Assembly (NCBI GenBank): GCA_030512295.1
Contig: JAULSR010000001.1
Coordinates: 7,587,001 to 7,651,000 of the forward strand
Length of the DNA: 64,000 nt
DNA from: Bombardia bombarda
Lineage: Eukaryota; Ascomycota; Sordariomycetes; Sordariales; Lasiosphaeriaceae
Direction: 5' to 3'
The notes below the pieces were generated by a model, which was not told the DNA's origin, did no database searches, and saw nothing but the letters and a program-made list of their open reading frames with translations. The position numbers and the translations under genes were made by a program. Below are positions 11,791 through 24,234 of this stretch, piece after piece. Every line of letters starts with the position of its first letter. Positions within the stretch are counted from its first letter, which is position 1.

Positions 11791-13268
11791 TCAGATGGCC
11801 TGTTCCATCTCGGTGATGTAGAGCTTGATGTGCGACTCCATCTTGAGATACTCGTCATACGCGGCATGTACCTCGTTTTCGATATTCTCCTTCAAGTCCA
11901 GCATCTGTCATTCATCACATCACGTTAGCAAAAAGCCCAAATCACAACTCTAAACCCCCCCAACACAGCAAAAACAAGCCAAAAACATACCTTCTTCTCC
12001 GTCTGCTCAATCCGCACCCTCCTCCTCTCCATATCCTTCCCCTTATCCGACCGCTCCTCCGTCAACTTCTTATGCACCGCCCGCAGCTCCTCCATCTTCT
12101 CCTTGGCCCTGTGCGCCTTCTCCTGGCTCTGCGCGCGCAGCGTCTCGGTGCGCTCGGCCCACTTGGCCAGCTGCCGCTGCAGCAGCGACTCGGTGCGCTC
12201 GACCTCGCGCACATTCGCGCCGCGCTCCGTCAGCGCGTCGCGCTGCTTCGCGTTCTTGATGTTCTCCTCCTCCTCCTTCGCGATCTCGACCGAGATCTCG
12301 TCCAGCAGCTTGATGCACGACGCCACCTCGGTCGACACGACGGCGAACGAGTCCGACGACGTCTGCAGCGCGCGCGCGCGCCGGTCGAGCGAGTCGATGT
12401 GCGCCTTGTCCGCGTTGAGCGTGTTGCTGAGCTCCGTCAGGCTCGCCTGCAGCGCCGACGGGCTCTGCAGCACGTACGGGCGCAGCTTGGCGCTGTCCTG
12501 CTTGAGCGCCAGCTTGGTCGCCGTCTTGTCCTCGAGCTCCATGGCGAGCTCGCTCTTCTTGGTCTTGGCGTCCTCGAGGCGCGCGGCGACCTTCTCCTGG
12601 CCCCTGCGTAATTCTAACAAGAGCTTCTTGAGGTCCTCGTTGCGCCTCGTCTTCTCCGCCACCAGGGCCTCCATCTGGCGCCGGTTGTGGCGCATCTCGT
12701 CCAGCTGGGCCTCCATGTTCTGGTTCTCGACGTAGAGGTGCTCGATGCGGGCCTTGGCCGTCTCGGCGCGGTTGCAGTGCTCGTCGATGACGCTCGTCTG
12801 GCTCTCGCGGAAGCGCACAAAGTTGATGACATAACTGAAGATCTTGACGAGCCGGTCGTGCGTCGGCTTGTAGAGGTCCATGAAGTTGAAGTCGTTGACG
12901 CCGCAGTCGAGCATGAGCCGCCGCAGCGACGCGTAGAAGCCCATCAGGCTGCGCGTGTCGGCCGGCATCAGCGCGTCGCCGTGGTCGCCGCACACGTCCT
13001 CGACCGCCGCGCGCATCGCCGGGTCGACCGTCGCGCGCGTCTTGTTCATGAGTAGCTCGCCGAACCACTCAAAGATCATCTGCACCTGGATCGGGTTGGG
13101 CTTCTGCAGGTCCGCGACGGTAAAGGAGATGCCGAGCTCGTTGATGCAGCCTACGATCTCGCGGTCCGGCAGGCGCATGTTTGCGTACGCGGCTTCCTCC
13201 TCTTTTTTGCGCGTCCGTGATTGTTGCTGCACGGGCGGCAGGATCGACATGCGCGGGTTGAAAGCCAT
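11791..13268 (-). CDS. nuf2: Kinetochore protein Nuf2 (Ndc80 complex)
   Basis: Subunit of the Ndc80 complex, which couples kinetochores to spindle microtubules. Exons 11991-13268 and 11791-11904, joined in phase 0 (donor GTATGT, acceptor GACAG), give 463 residues, normal for fungal Nuf2. The N-terminal calponin-homology-like domain (about residues 30-170) starts with LPDREIVGCINELGISFTVADLQKPNP and contains the characteristic FEWFGELLMNKTR and YKPTHDRLVKIFSYVINFVRF. From about residue 180 to the end the chain is a nearly unbroken coiled coil. The ATG at 13268 (MAFNPRMSILPP) is preferred over an in-frame ATG 52 codons upstream, which would add only low-complexity basic residues. The gene converges on the F-box-like gene, with 221 bases between stops. 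Confidence 0.95.
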
Positions 13269-16200
13269 GGTGGGCGTTTTGATCTCGCGCGCGGATCTTA
13301 ATATCTTTGGCTTTCGTGATGACCCCTTTTTTCGATTATTTGTCTTTGTCGTCGTCGTCGCGCGATCGGGGTTGCGGGGTCTGAGTGGTTTGGATGCGAC
13401 TGAACTTTCCTTTAAAGTCAACACCAGGGTGTTGACGTTTGGCGGGTTGGGTGGTGGGGGTGTTGCTTGGGAAACAGCGCCACCCGAGTCGGGCTTAGCG
13501 GCTTCGGTTATTGCATGGCGTTCTCTACGGTGTATAGCATTACCTTACCACCAAGCTCCGAGCTACCTGAGGAGCTCGCCTTGACCAGTCGCGAGAAACT
13601 CTACGCGGCATCGACAATTTCGGGCATCTTTAAGCCCTGACATGGTTCGATGTCAACCACAAGAGGCATCCTTTGCCGTCACCATGTTGTCCCCTCAGAT
13701 TAAATCTAGACGATACGAATTACGCCCGTAGACCGAAGCTGACGCTGCACTAAGTGCGACTTACCACACAAGCTCACCGAGCATTGGACTACCGGGTCGT
13801 ACCTTCCGTCGCACTCGAAGTTGTGGTTCTTGTGAATGGGCTGTGATTGCGGCAGTGATCCATAACCATCTCTGGAATGATGCGCAGGTCACTCATCCAC
13901 TCATCGCGAAAGGCAGCACCTGTAACGAAGCGGATACAAGCGAGGACGGCTTTCGTATCACGACGCGTGTAGGCGCGGGTGTATATGAGTGAATCCAAGC
14001 GAATATGCTAATTTGCTCCTCCCGAGACGGATGATGAGATGGATGCGTGGGTAAATGGTACATCATCCATGGATAATCAGAGTTTCTTATCTACATATTC
14101 AGGAGATCACTTACAAATGCGCAAGTCGCCATCTCCGGATTCGACTTCAACGACAAGACGAAAACACTATTCTAGGATTCGTACTCGGTATCTATTACTA
14201 GAATAATGAAGCATCACGGCATCTTATTAGATACGCACCACCTCACGCACCTTTTTATGCCGCAAGCCTCGTTCGTGCTGGTCGAAATATGGCTCGCTGC
14301 TGCTGTTGCTGCTGCAGCGCTGTGTTGTCTGTGCAGGCAGTGAGACTGAGAGTTGCGTCGCTGCCGCCGCCTGCATCCACCCGAAATGCCCGCTTCTTGG
14401 CGTGGAATGGAGCATCTTTGACACCATTCAGACACAAACCCCTGATCCTAGGATAGTGCCCATTCTGGGTTTTCACAGCGAATTAGGTATTGTTGATGCC
14501 CGGCCTCAGCAGCGACCATCGGACCCAAAATGCAAGTCGAAATGGAGCCCCCGGGGGCTGGGGGCTGGGCCGGCTGCACGAGATCGGGACTAAAAGACCC
14601 TGATGATCTTGAGCGTCTCGCCTTGATTACAATTCACAGCTGACGGCATGAAGCCTTTTCTAGCACGATGGTAATGAGAGCAGGACCCAGAAGAAAACCA
14701 ACATCGGACGATGCGGGCTGGTATCGGGTCCTTGCAGAACTATCCTGTATATACTATCAAGTCGGGTGTTTGCAGGCTTCCCGAGCTAAAAGTAGAAGGA
14801 CATGTTTCGAGACTTGTGTTGCACATGGCCCTTTTCCACGATCAGCTCAATCGGGCGAGCCAACTTATCGTTGCGCATGTCATCCAAAAGAAAGAGAGAG
14901 CATTTGGATTTTGAATTTGCCTGAGTCCTAGGACCTAACAGACGGCACCCACGGCACTTGCAGTTTTGATTCCTCACTGTGGCCCAATGGAACGGGACGT
15001 GCGATCTGCGTTTTGAACTTCCCCATTCTGACGGGCTACCGTTGAGATCCGCCCCGTGGTCCGTCAGATTGGCTGCCAATGCCATATCTGAATCAAAAAA
15101 CATGTTTTTCTCACCCACGACTGATTGGCCCATCTCGAGAAAGAGTGGATGGAGGGGGGACACCTGGAGGAGGGTATGACGATGAAATCATGAAACATCG
15201 TGGCGTCGATAGGCTAGATAAAACTCCCAGCCATTGCTATTGTCGTTGCTTTTTTCTCGAGTCAGCTCTTTCCCACCTCTTGGGGGCTTCAACGCAGGCG
15301 ATTGGCCCCCTGCACTCGAGCTTCAAATCTGCTGCTGTGCGAGAATTTCTGATGATGTATGTCCACCTCGGCCAGTTTACTGGGCCAATTGGTCGCGACT
15401 GAAATGAGGACCAATTGTTCCAGCGTCCAATCGACTTGTTGTCCTGGGGTTTCTCGTCGGTCTCGTGGCCTATTCCTCATGTGAAGCGGCGTAATCATGA
15501 CTCTTGTGCGAGACATGCCTAAGGCAAGGCAAAATGTGGAGTGCAGAATATCATGTAGGTACGGAAAAGACGTACCTTTGCTAGCTCGCTGAGCTTGCCT
15601 AGCCCTCGTCGACCAGGTAAGCTAGATATGTATCTCGTCACATTTGCATGTTAGTAGCTACCTAGTAGTAGTTCTCAACTTCGATTTGATATTAGATGTT
15701 CTCTCTATAGGCGCTGGCAAGTATGAACCGAACAGGACTTCAAATTGGAGGTAGCAATTGACGGTGACATGACCGTCTCTTAATTACGGTACCTTGTGTG
15801 AGCCCCAACTGATGTAGTCGAGGTTTGGGGGCAAATGGGTTGCGACGCTGAAATGTCTTGCCTTGACGCGTATTGGCTGCATTGGCATGTACCTCGTAGA
15901 CGTATCGTGACGGGACAAGCGTGCAGCGGGCAACCAGCGCAAGCAAGCAGCCATGCTACACGTGTCAACCTTACAGGCAACGCATCTTCATCTACAGCCC
16001 CGCTGGTCGTCAATAACTCGTCGACGTGTAAGATCTTGCTGCACGGAATATGCACTTGAGTATCGCGGGTTCAACGCGAGTGGACGGAGTTCATTTCAAG
16101 TAAGGCAGGTAATAAGTGCAGTCAGGATCCAAAAGTCTGGCTGCAAGAGCCTATAAGCAATTTCTTTTGTGGCTATCAATGCAGTTCGACATGAGGTACT

Positions 16201-19147
16201 GCTGTGAGTGAACCTTATTTTAGTGAGGGAAAATTGATCGCTCCACATGCCCTGGTAACGGAAAAAATCCCTCGGTACCTACCAGGTCGCGGAGTTTTGT
16301 GGCAAACGGCGCCAGAGTTTTGGTCTCCAACTTTACTTACAACTTTCGCGACTATCAACCACTCGTCGTCTTTCTTACCCGGCAAGCCAACCTACCCAAA
16401 GTTGCCAAGGCGCCTCAGATGCCCATGGTATATGGCCGGATTGCTGACTGCAGAAAGCCACATGCAGCCACCTCCGAAACACCCTCTGCCCATGAAGGAG
16501 GTGAGAGGGGTCACGGTGCGATGATGATGATGATGAAGCGAGCAGAGGTTCGTTCCTCCTTAGACGGACTTCAGCGACAATGGCGTACTGCGCTCCCGAA
16601 CTGCTGCATGCTCCATTATCTAGCCAACTATAAGGCGATGACGCCAATGCACGGTGAGATTCGACACAGCCATGTTGATGTTGAACCATGCCGAAGAGTT
16701 TGGCCTTTCGCGCGCGCTGCGATGACATAATTGGTGACATTCGCTTCGTAGTTCGTCCTCGAGAGGGCTAGCGGTAAAGTGTGTGATAGCTCTCGAAAGG
16801 GCTAGATGAACGCCACCAGAGGACAACCTCCATCTGATGTATGAAACATACGTTGTGCTCCCTTAAGATACGCCTGGGTATGCTGGCTTGCTCGGGGACA
16901 ATGAAGCTTTCGGATACTACCGCTTCAGTGGTGATGTTAATCCTCTCCGAGAATTGCACACGCGCCCCTGAAACAAACACGTACGGAAGAATGTGTGAAT
17001 GTTTGACCGAGGCTCATGGCCCGCGTCTTGACTTGCGGGCAGATGTGGGGTATGCGGCAAGAGACGAACTTTCAAGGTAGAACATCTACGTACGTATTGT
17101 CGTGGTCTTGGGATATGACTGCCCGTCCGAGTATGATCAGATAGATGTCAGCTGGTAGATGTCGATTCCAAAGAGGCGGTTACCTGGGCAGCTTTTGCGG
17201 TCCATCACAGCCCATCACAACCGCCGGAGTCCGACAGCTGCATGCAAGTTAGGACAATTATCCTCCGTCGGAATATTTGCTCATGTGTCGATGTCAACGG
17301 GGTCGGGTCGCTTCCAGGACTGTCGGAGCTGGAATTCAAGTCGACTCAACGAATAGCAGCTGAGTCATTAGAGCACCTGAGCAGCTAGAGAGCAGCATCG
17401 TGAAGCCCGTTTACACGGGCTCCAGCTGGACGCTAGAGGGGTAAACGCCAAGCAGGGGCACGGGTGAATAAGAAAAAAACGGCCTGCATCGATCGATAGT
17501 CGATCTTATCATCCAATTGACGTAGCCACTCGCCCGACCCCCCGGTTCCCTAGCTTTCTTTTTCTCATGCCTGATGACCGGCGCCGTTTTTCACTGGCAA
17601 GCTCAACGAACTGCAAAAGACTTAATGGTGGGGATTCAGAAAAGGTCACACGAGGGCTGGTGGAATTGACGGTGTAATGGTATGGGATGGATGGAGGTGG
17701 CAGGGGAAGCATTGGCGACGATGCCACCCATTTCCTAGCAGATAATTTGATAATTTAACGCCGTCATCCAGTGGGAGGCAATTGGCAAAGTGGCGGGAGT
17801 GACGAACGATTTGACGATGAAAACAAAAGAGGAATAGCCCGCAAGAGCTGTGAGCCCAGGGAGACAGCCAGGCTCACAGGGCAGACAGATCCACCCCCAT
17901 AGCGACGGGTGACGGGCTTCCCTCCCCGCTCCGTTTTTCCCCTCTGAGCCCGCTAAGCCCGCTGAGCCCGTCTGGGCTATGATCCCTGTCCCGTGACTTC
18001 ACTGGGGGGGGGGGCAAAAAGAGTCCCTGAAGGGGAAGAGAGCAGCAGCAGGTGGGAGCCGGGTACCTTGCTTTGCTTCCCTGCTGATTGCACCTGGCGC
18101 CTGGTTCTTATTTTCTTTCTGGGGTCCGTAGGCGGCTTTCGTGGATGATGGCTATGCTGAGTTGGGACGAACGAGCCGACGGGCTGCAGCATTGGCGTGG
18201 GCGGAGGCGGTTGTGTGCCACTGGCCACAGCAGTAAGAGCACAGTCTGTGCCCTGTGCTAGGTCCATACATGAAAGATGGGATGTTTCTTTCCCACTTCA
18301 AGTGTCAACCTGGAACTGTTTTAGCCCTCAAAAGGATGCCTGAAATACGGATGTCCTTGACATCCTGGTCACGGCCACGTCTGACCACGGCTGCGGGCCC
18401 TCGACCTCCCTCAGACATTTCACCCCCGCTGATCGCATTCTCCTTGCCTTGGGTGACAGGCCAGCTATTCCAGCCCACCAGGCCTGGCCACAACCCACCA
18501 TTGGGCAGCCCACCTCCCGTCACCTCCATCCATCCCGTCACACCTCGCGTATTAGGCGTGCCCACATCCCTCCCTTGGGGCGTCTTCTGGGTCTCGTCTT
18601 TTTGAGCTCCCGCGCTTTCTTCCACCTTCATACATCAGCTACCCTACCTTGCAAGCTTAGTTGCGTGACCTTTGTGTGTGTTTGTCGGCGTTGACCTTTG
18701 TCGCCCTTCATAATCAACAAAGCATTTCATCTCATGTCGCGGGCGCATTTCGATCGTTGATTATTTTAGCCAAGTTACACATCGAGTAACTTTTGCCAGC
18801 ATAAGCAACACACGTCGCACTCGCGCGCGCACTCGCAGTCGCAGCAGCATTTCAGAAGCATTCCACTTTCATTCCACCCGCACTAGCTTGGAGCTTCACA
18901 CAGCCCCCCATCCTCGGACAAACAAACAGCCACCCACCAACGACACCACAACCACCACCACGTGAACAGCCTGGGGCATTCATATTCCTCTATTGTCACC
19001 TGAACCTTGACTTTCACTCGGTCGTTGGACAATCGGTGAAGCATGCTTTAGAGACACTCGCAAACCCACAAACCCCCAACCTCGTCGAGACATATCGATC
19101 CCATCCCGTTACCACACCGCAGCCAGTACCTCCAATCAGTACTTACC
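13269..19147. other. Gene-poor stretch of nearly 6 kb
   Basis: No ORF above about 125 codons, no domain signatures, no convincing splice-joined ORFs and no tRNA. A CAG/CTG-rich patch lies near 14294-14325. A 9-bp-arm inverted repeat (CTGTGAGCC / GGCTCACAG) lies at 17848-17879, a 7-bp hairpin at 17404-17421, and a G-tract near 18003-18013. From about 18600 on the sequence becomes CA/CT-rich, as expected for the promoter and long leader of the gene at 19285. It may contain decayed elements or non-coding RNA that I cannot recognise. Confidence 0.5.
13417..13436. promoter_or_regulatory. Perfect 9-bp-arm palindrome upstream of nuf2
   Basis: GTCAACACC and GGTGTTGAC face each other with a 2-base spacer, about 150 bases upstream of the chosen nuf2 start. 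The symmetric form and promoter position suggest a binding site for a dimeric transcription factor. The factor is not identifiable from sequence. It would lie inside the coding region only if the upstream in-frame ATG at 13424 were used, which argues further for the downstream start. Confidence 0.45.
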
Positions 19148-19231
19148 ATGGGCAGAATGAACAGTCGCCACTCTCCTCCACCAAGTCATATTAACCAGCA
19201 GCACTGCACACCCTTCTCCCACTGCCTATAA
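19148..19231 (+). other. Upstream ORF (27 codons) in the leader of the 19285 gene
   Basis: An ATG in good context (ACCATGG) opens a 27-codon frame ending in TAA, 53 bases before the main start. If transcription starts upstream, this uORF would be met first by scanning ribosomes and could restrain translation of the main frame. Confidence 0.45.
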
Positions 19232-19284
19232 GCGGTATCTGAGAGATCGCTCTCTTTGTCGCATCCTCGCGACAAGAACCGACA

Positions 19285-21782
19285 ATGGCACCGTGGCCCT
19301 TTCGCCGGAAGAGCCGCAGGAAGCGCCCGTCGACATTACCGGCCGTCAAACCTGGCGAGACGTCATCGAGAGGACGCGCGGCGGATACGCATCTCAGTCT
19401 TCCACCAAATCCGACGAGGCCAGCTGTGCCCATATCAGCACCCTCTCCAGAAACACAGCAAGTAAAAAAGCAACGATCGGAACCCAACAAGTTGCAGCGC
19501 CGACCTCGAACGTACAGCTTCTCGCCAGATCGCAATGACGCCATCAAGGTTGTTCGGCAGACGGGCGCAGGGGCGAAGCGTACCCGAGATGATGACGGCG
19601 ATAACCTCGGCAGTGGCGTGGGCGCCACCAACATTGATGATGATGCCTTCCGCCGTGCGCCCACCCTGCACAATAAGCGCGACGGCGATCATCTTCCCCG
19701 CAAGAAGTCGAGTAAGAAGCGACGTCGAGATGATCAGCAGCGCGAGGCGGAGATCAAGGCCATGAGCAACTTCATGCCCCTCCGACCCGCCACCGAGGAC
19801 TGGACTGCTGGCCGCCCGATGAAGAAGGACAGCAAGAGAGTTAGGAACGGTATTGGCTTCGGCTTCAGGGGCTCATCCCGGAACGAGTGGGATAACGACA
19901 ACAGGTCGTCAGACATCTCCCTGCCTCTAGCCGAATCTATCCATTCGAGTATGTCTTCAGATTCTGAGCACATCTCATTCAAGGTTTCAGTCTTTGAGGC
20001 CCTTGCCCCAAGACCGACACTACAGTACACGGTGCATGCAAGATCAGGCCCCGGCAGTCATGAGGCAGGCGATATGCCGTTCAGGCGCTCCTCTCAACGG
20101 CAACAGAGAAAGCTCTCGATGCCTATACCAGAGGCTACGCTCAGAGCACATAAGCGCATCGATAATCTTGCGGATGACCTTAATGCGAGCGACTTGCGAG
20201 AATTGATGGAGCGAGATAATCGCAGACGGGAGAGAAAGCAGCAACGAATCCAGGAGAAGCTGCAACGCGATCTCGCCAGGCAGGCCGAGAAACACATTGC
20301 TGCCGACCGCGAGGCACGGAGACAAGGCAGAGAGTCTCCCCCAAATCTTGAAAGAGGGGTGCTCGGTCGGGAGTCGTTTGGTCTTGGCGTCGATCCAGCA
20401 TCTGCTGTGATAACGTCGTCTAGAAGACGGCAGCCAAGCGATTCGCCCAGAGCGATGAGCAAACGACCGGTAGAAAATGAAGATATAACCATGGAAGATG
20501 ATTCACAACCGAATCCCCTTACTGCCTTCCACAGAACCGACAGTATCCCGCTGGGAGCGCAGCCCATTCGAGAGCCGGAAGAGCACCTACCGCCACTTAC
20601 AAGCCCCAAGTCGAGAAGCTCTTTCCTTCGGTCAAAGATATCTCGGTCTAAATCGCCACAAGAATCACACTCGGAATCATTACAGAAGGGGTCTGAAACT
20701 AGCAGCTCCAGGGGTCCGCTTTCATGGACGTCCTTCTTCAAATGGGGCAACAAGAACAGGCACAGCTCAGGAGGCCCATCGTCTTTTTCCAACACGTCGC
20801 GAGACTCGATGCAAACAACAACACAACTACCAACTCCGCCAGTCAACTTTGCACCACGACGGGTCAGCGCAGGCGTTCCGAAACGGACTATGTCTCGCTT
20901 CCGTGAAGACCTCCCGGAATTACCCTTATCCCCCCTCAGTCTCGAGTACAATCGCCCGAGGCAGATGTGATCCCTCCCACGCCCCTTATTCCCGCCGCCT
21001 CGGTTAACAACAACAGCAACCATGGTCTTGGAGGCACCATGACGTTTGTTTCGGCTCAGGTGTCTACATCAGACACACCTACATCCGAGCGAAGATCTAT
21101 CGAGGCCATGCGCCAAACACCATCCACATTTGGGCATCCGGATGAGCCTCCACTGGCAACCCCCGAGCCTCAGACCATCTCCCTTGCATCCATAGACTCG
21201 GAAGCCTCGTGGCTTTCTGGCCGGATATCAAAGAAGCGCAAGTCATCAGGCATCCTGCAGCCGGCGCCCTACAGCCAGATGCTCCAGCGAACATCTGAAT
21301 CAGAAACCGAGCAAACCGGCGAGAACGACACACTGAACCTATTTGCAAACGAGGGGTCGTCCATCATCACCGATGACGATTACCTATCACGCTTCGCGCG
21401 CTCAAAGACGAACCCCCCTGGCCTGAATCGCATGTCCACCGGAGAGGAGGCACGACCGTCCAGCGACGAGGAGGAGGAAGCCCACTGGGGATCTGTCAAG
21501 GGACAGCAACCCAAGGTTATCCATGTCGCCCCCAGTGTCGAACGCATGAAGAGTCGCGAGGGCCTGCTGAAGTCGTTTGGCGACGAGGGCGAGGCGAACA
21601 ACGATGGTGCCGGCGATTCACCCGTCAGTGGCGCTGGTGATGATGGCGTTCAACGAGCGACCAGCATCAACCTCGGCCAGGGGCACGCCCGGCGCATCAG
21701 CGCGGGCAGCGCGCGGCTATTGTCCATCACTCCGCGCCTGTCAGCTGATGGGGCCCGGCGGAGCATGTCGCCACAGTTGTGA
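19285..21782 (+). CDS. Large basic, disordered conserved fungal protein (unknown function)
   Basis: I do not recognise a catalytic domain. The first frame (19285 to about 20935) opens MAPWPFRRKSRRKRP and has basic patches (PRKKSSKKRRR), a conserved-looking segment ending MKKDSKRVRNGIGFGFRG, and a predicted coiled coil rich in Arg/Glu around residues 285-355. Many Ser/Pro motifs follow, including PLSWTSFFKWG. The second frame (about 20936-21782) continues with acidic stretches and ends in repeated RRISAGSARLLS / RLSADGARRSMS motifs resembling basophilic kinase sites. The frames meet at a six-C run (20930-20935); one extra C gives a continuous protein of about 832 residues reading LPLSPP then QSRVQSPEADVIPP. 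The CCCCCCTCAG there also resembles a splice acceptor, so an intron with donor near 20863 is an alternative. Composition suggests a nuclear or scaffold-like regulatory protein; this is inference. Confidence 0.6.
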
Positions 21783-23231
21783 GAAGATTGAACTTGGCGC
21801 AAACAAGGGTTTTGCGAGGGTACTAACAGGAGCGAGAGCGAGAGCATGCAGCAAGACGACAGACATATGTAACGACTGGACCAGCTGATCACCACCTGAG
21901 ATATTCACACACATTCATTTGCAAATTTCCTTTCGTCATTTTACAACCAGACAGCCGACGGCATTTTCTTTATATTCTCTACCGACCAATATTCGCTCAT
22001 TAAACAACAATAACCAATTCCCTTTTGTCTGGAAGAAAAAGAAAACATGAAAATCGTCAAAAAGAGAAACAGTGGTCACGAATTTACGACATATCGAATT
22101 ATTCTTATGGGATCAGCCATACATACATACAATCTTGTTGTTTCCTCTTTGCTCCTGCTCCACCCTTCGAGCCTTGGATCAGGTTCAAGTTCAGGTTTTC
22201 GGGCTCCGTTTTGATCATGGTCAGGTTGTCATGTGTTAGCACGAGTACTCATATGCATTACACATATAGCATGATTGGCATGCGCTCACCCATGTACGAT
22301 TACAGTGCCGCTGCCGCTTGTCATAGCCACAGCGCACACTCTTGCTCTTTGCTTGTATCTCTTTCTTTTTTTCTAAAGTATCTCTCTTTTTTCCCTTTCA
22401 TTGTCAATTTTATATATCAGTCAAGGATACCCATCAAGCGGCGGTTCCGGTTTTCCGTCGCCTTCCGGCCTCTGGTCCAAAATGGAGTCGAGGTACGGGT
22501 CTGGTTGATTTTGAGTAACACGAGAGACAGGTATATACACATATATGGACGGAGTCGCGTTTGGTATTGACATTGATGATGGGACGGAAATGTGTACGGT
22601 TTGTTGGGTGGCCGGGCCGGCCAGGTCTTTGGGAGGAGTTCTTTGTTACCGGGGGCAGGATGAGTGGATGATGGATGGGTGGTGGTATGTTGAAGAGCAT
22701 CGAGTGCACACACGACACGACACCACCACATTCAGTCCCCCCCCCCCGCATTACTACATCTAGACGTCACGCTTTTTACAAAGAAAAGAAACCCTCATGC
22801 ATACTTTTGTTGTAATTATGAGATGTTGTTTGCTTTTGCTGACGCGTGGACACACTCACGCATTCTCTTCCGCTTGGAAATCTCCTTTTTATGATATGTT
22901 TCAACTGACTAGACGGGCTGGATTGAAATGGATGGGAGGCGCATGGATCAACGGACGGATGGAATAAACGGCACATCTGGGACAGCGATTTGATAAAGCT
23001 CAAAGGGGATAGCGACAATGGGTCAGCGTATTCTGCTGCACAACAGGTCAAGCATTGATGTGAAGGCTGGCGTTGAGACTTCTTGCTTGCTGTTGCTCTG
23101 ATCAGCTCGGCCTGGGATGAGCCACATGTAGCTGCTGGTTCGATATCGAATGATATACAAGCGAAAAGCTGCTTTTGTTCATCTTCAGTTGAATCTTGGT
23201 GTGATGAGAGACATGTGATGTATCTGTGGTT
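21783..23231. other. Convergent 3' intergenic region
   Basis: Lies between the ends of the 19285 gene (plus) and the flavin-reductase-like gene (minus). No supported coding sequence. A C-tract of about 10 lies near 22737-22747. The region from 21900 to 22400 is T/A-rich, consistent with long 3' UTRs. Confidence 0.55.
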
Positions 23232-24234
23232 TCATGTTTCCCCAAGTACCTGGGTATATCGTATGGTATCGTCTGTTAAATTTCTAGAGTGATTGCTCTG
23301 TCTCTTTATCTTTCTCTTTCCCCTTCTTATCGTCACCCTCAGCTTCCTCAGGAAACTGACCCCCAACAGCCTCTGGGCGTTACTATCGCCGGGCATGGTG
23401 GGCATCTGCATCGCCCACACCTGACTGACATGTGTATAGTGGTTATAGCCATTGCGGGCAACCGGCGCTGCTTTGAGGACATCGAATAGCTGACACACAG
23501 TGATTAATTCTGCCCATTCACGATAGAAAAATTACGTAGTCAAACTCACCCCCTCAGAAGTGATATACTCCCCCCTGATATGCACCCCCAGCACGCGGCC
23601 AATGACAATGTCCGAGTTGCCGACGAGGTGCGGGCCGCCGTACATGGCCTCGCCGTGGTGCTCGTTGGCGACGCGCACGATGCTGTGGACGCGGCACTCG
23701 AGCGAGACGGGCGAGGCGGCGACGCGCGGCGGGCGCACGACGCGACAGGCGGCCTTTTCGATGCCGCCGTTTTCAACGAGGGTGAACTCGTCCTCCCACG
23801 TCTCGAGCGCGGTCGCGTTCATGTCGGCCGCCTGCGCGTGGCTGACCATGTTCCAGACGAACTCGTTGGTCTCGGCGCAGTTGAGGACCGTGTCCTTGGA
23901 GCGCTTCTTGTAGAGGGATTGGTCGGCGACGAAGCTTGGGGGGAGGGGGGGGTGGGGGGTGTTAGTTTATGTGCGTACTCGTGTATATGCGTGACATGTG
24001 TAAGGTAGACTTGGGTGGCTGTTTATATGACTGGAGACTTAATTACAGAATGGTTGGCGGGTCAAACGAGACATTGGTAAACTGACTGAAAGGCGCCAGG
24101 TTGTCTTTTCCATCCCGGCTCTTGGTGCTGATCCAGCCGATGGGGCGGGGAATGACGAAGCTCTTGAAGGGGTCGTGTGGAAGACCTGATCTCTGACCCT
24201 TAGGTGGCTCATAGAAAATGTCTGGGCGCGACAT
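23232..24234 (-). CDS. Flavin-reductase-like (FMN-binding split barrel) protein
   Basis: Cytosolic flavoprotein of the flavin reductase-like domain family (DIM6/NTAB type), expected to bind FMN and act as a reductase component or oxidoreductase of unknown substrate. Exons 24047-24234, 23550-23934 and a last exon starting at 23489. The first exon has the family opening LPHDPFKSFVIPRPIGWIS, then NLAPFSQFTNVSFDPPTIL. The second has AETNEFVWNMVSHAQA and GGPHLVGNSDIVIGRVLGVHI. The last begins LFDVLKAAPVARNGYNHYT. After QRLLG the literal frame becomes a basic, implausible tail ending at 23232. One extra G in the five-base run at 23360-23364 would instead give GGQFPEEAEGDDKK and an end at 23284, which I think more likely. 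Confidence 0.8.

Noticed and set aside
12070..13068. Long ORFs antisense to nuf2
   Set aside because: Arg/Ala-rich shadows produced by the high-GC third positions of the nuf2 exon.
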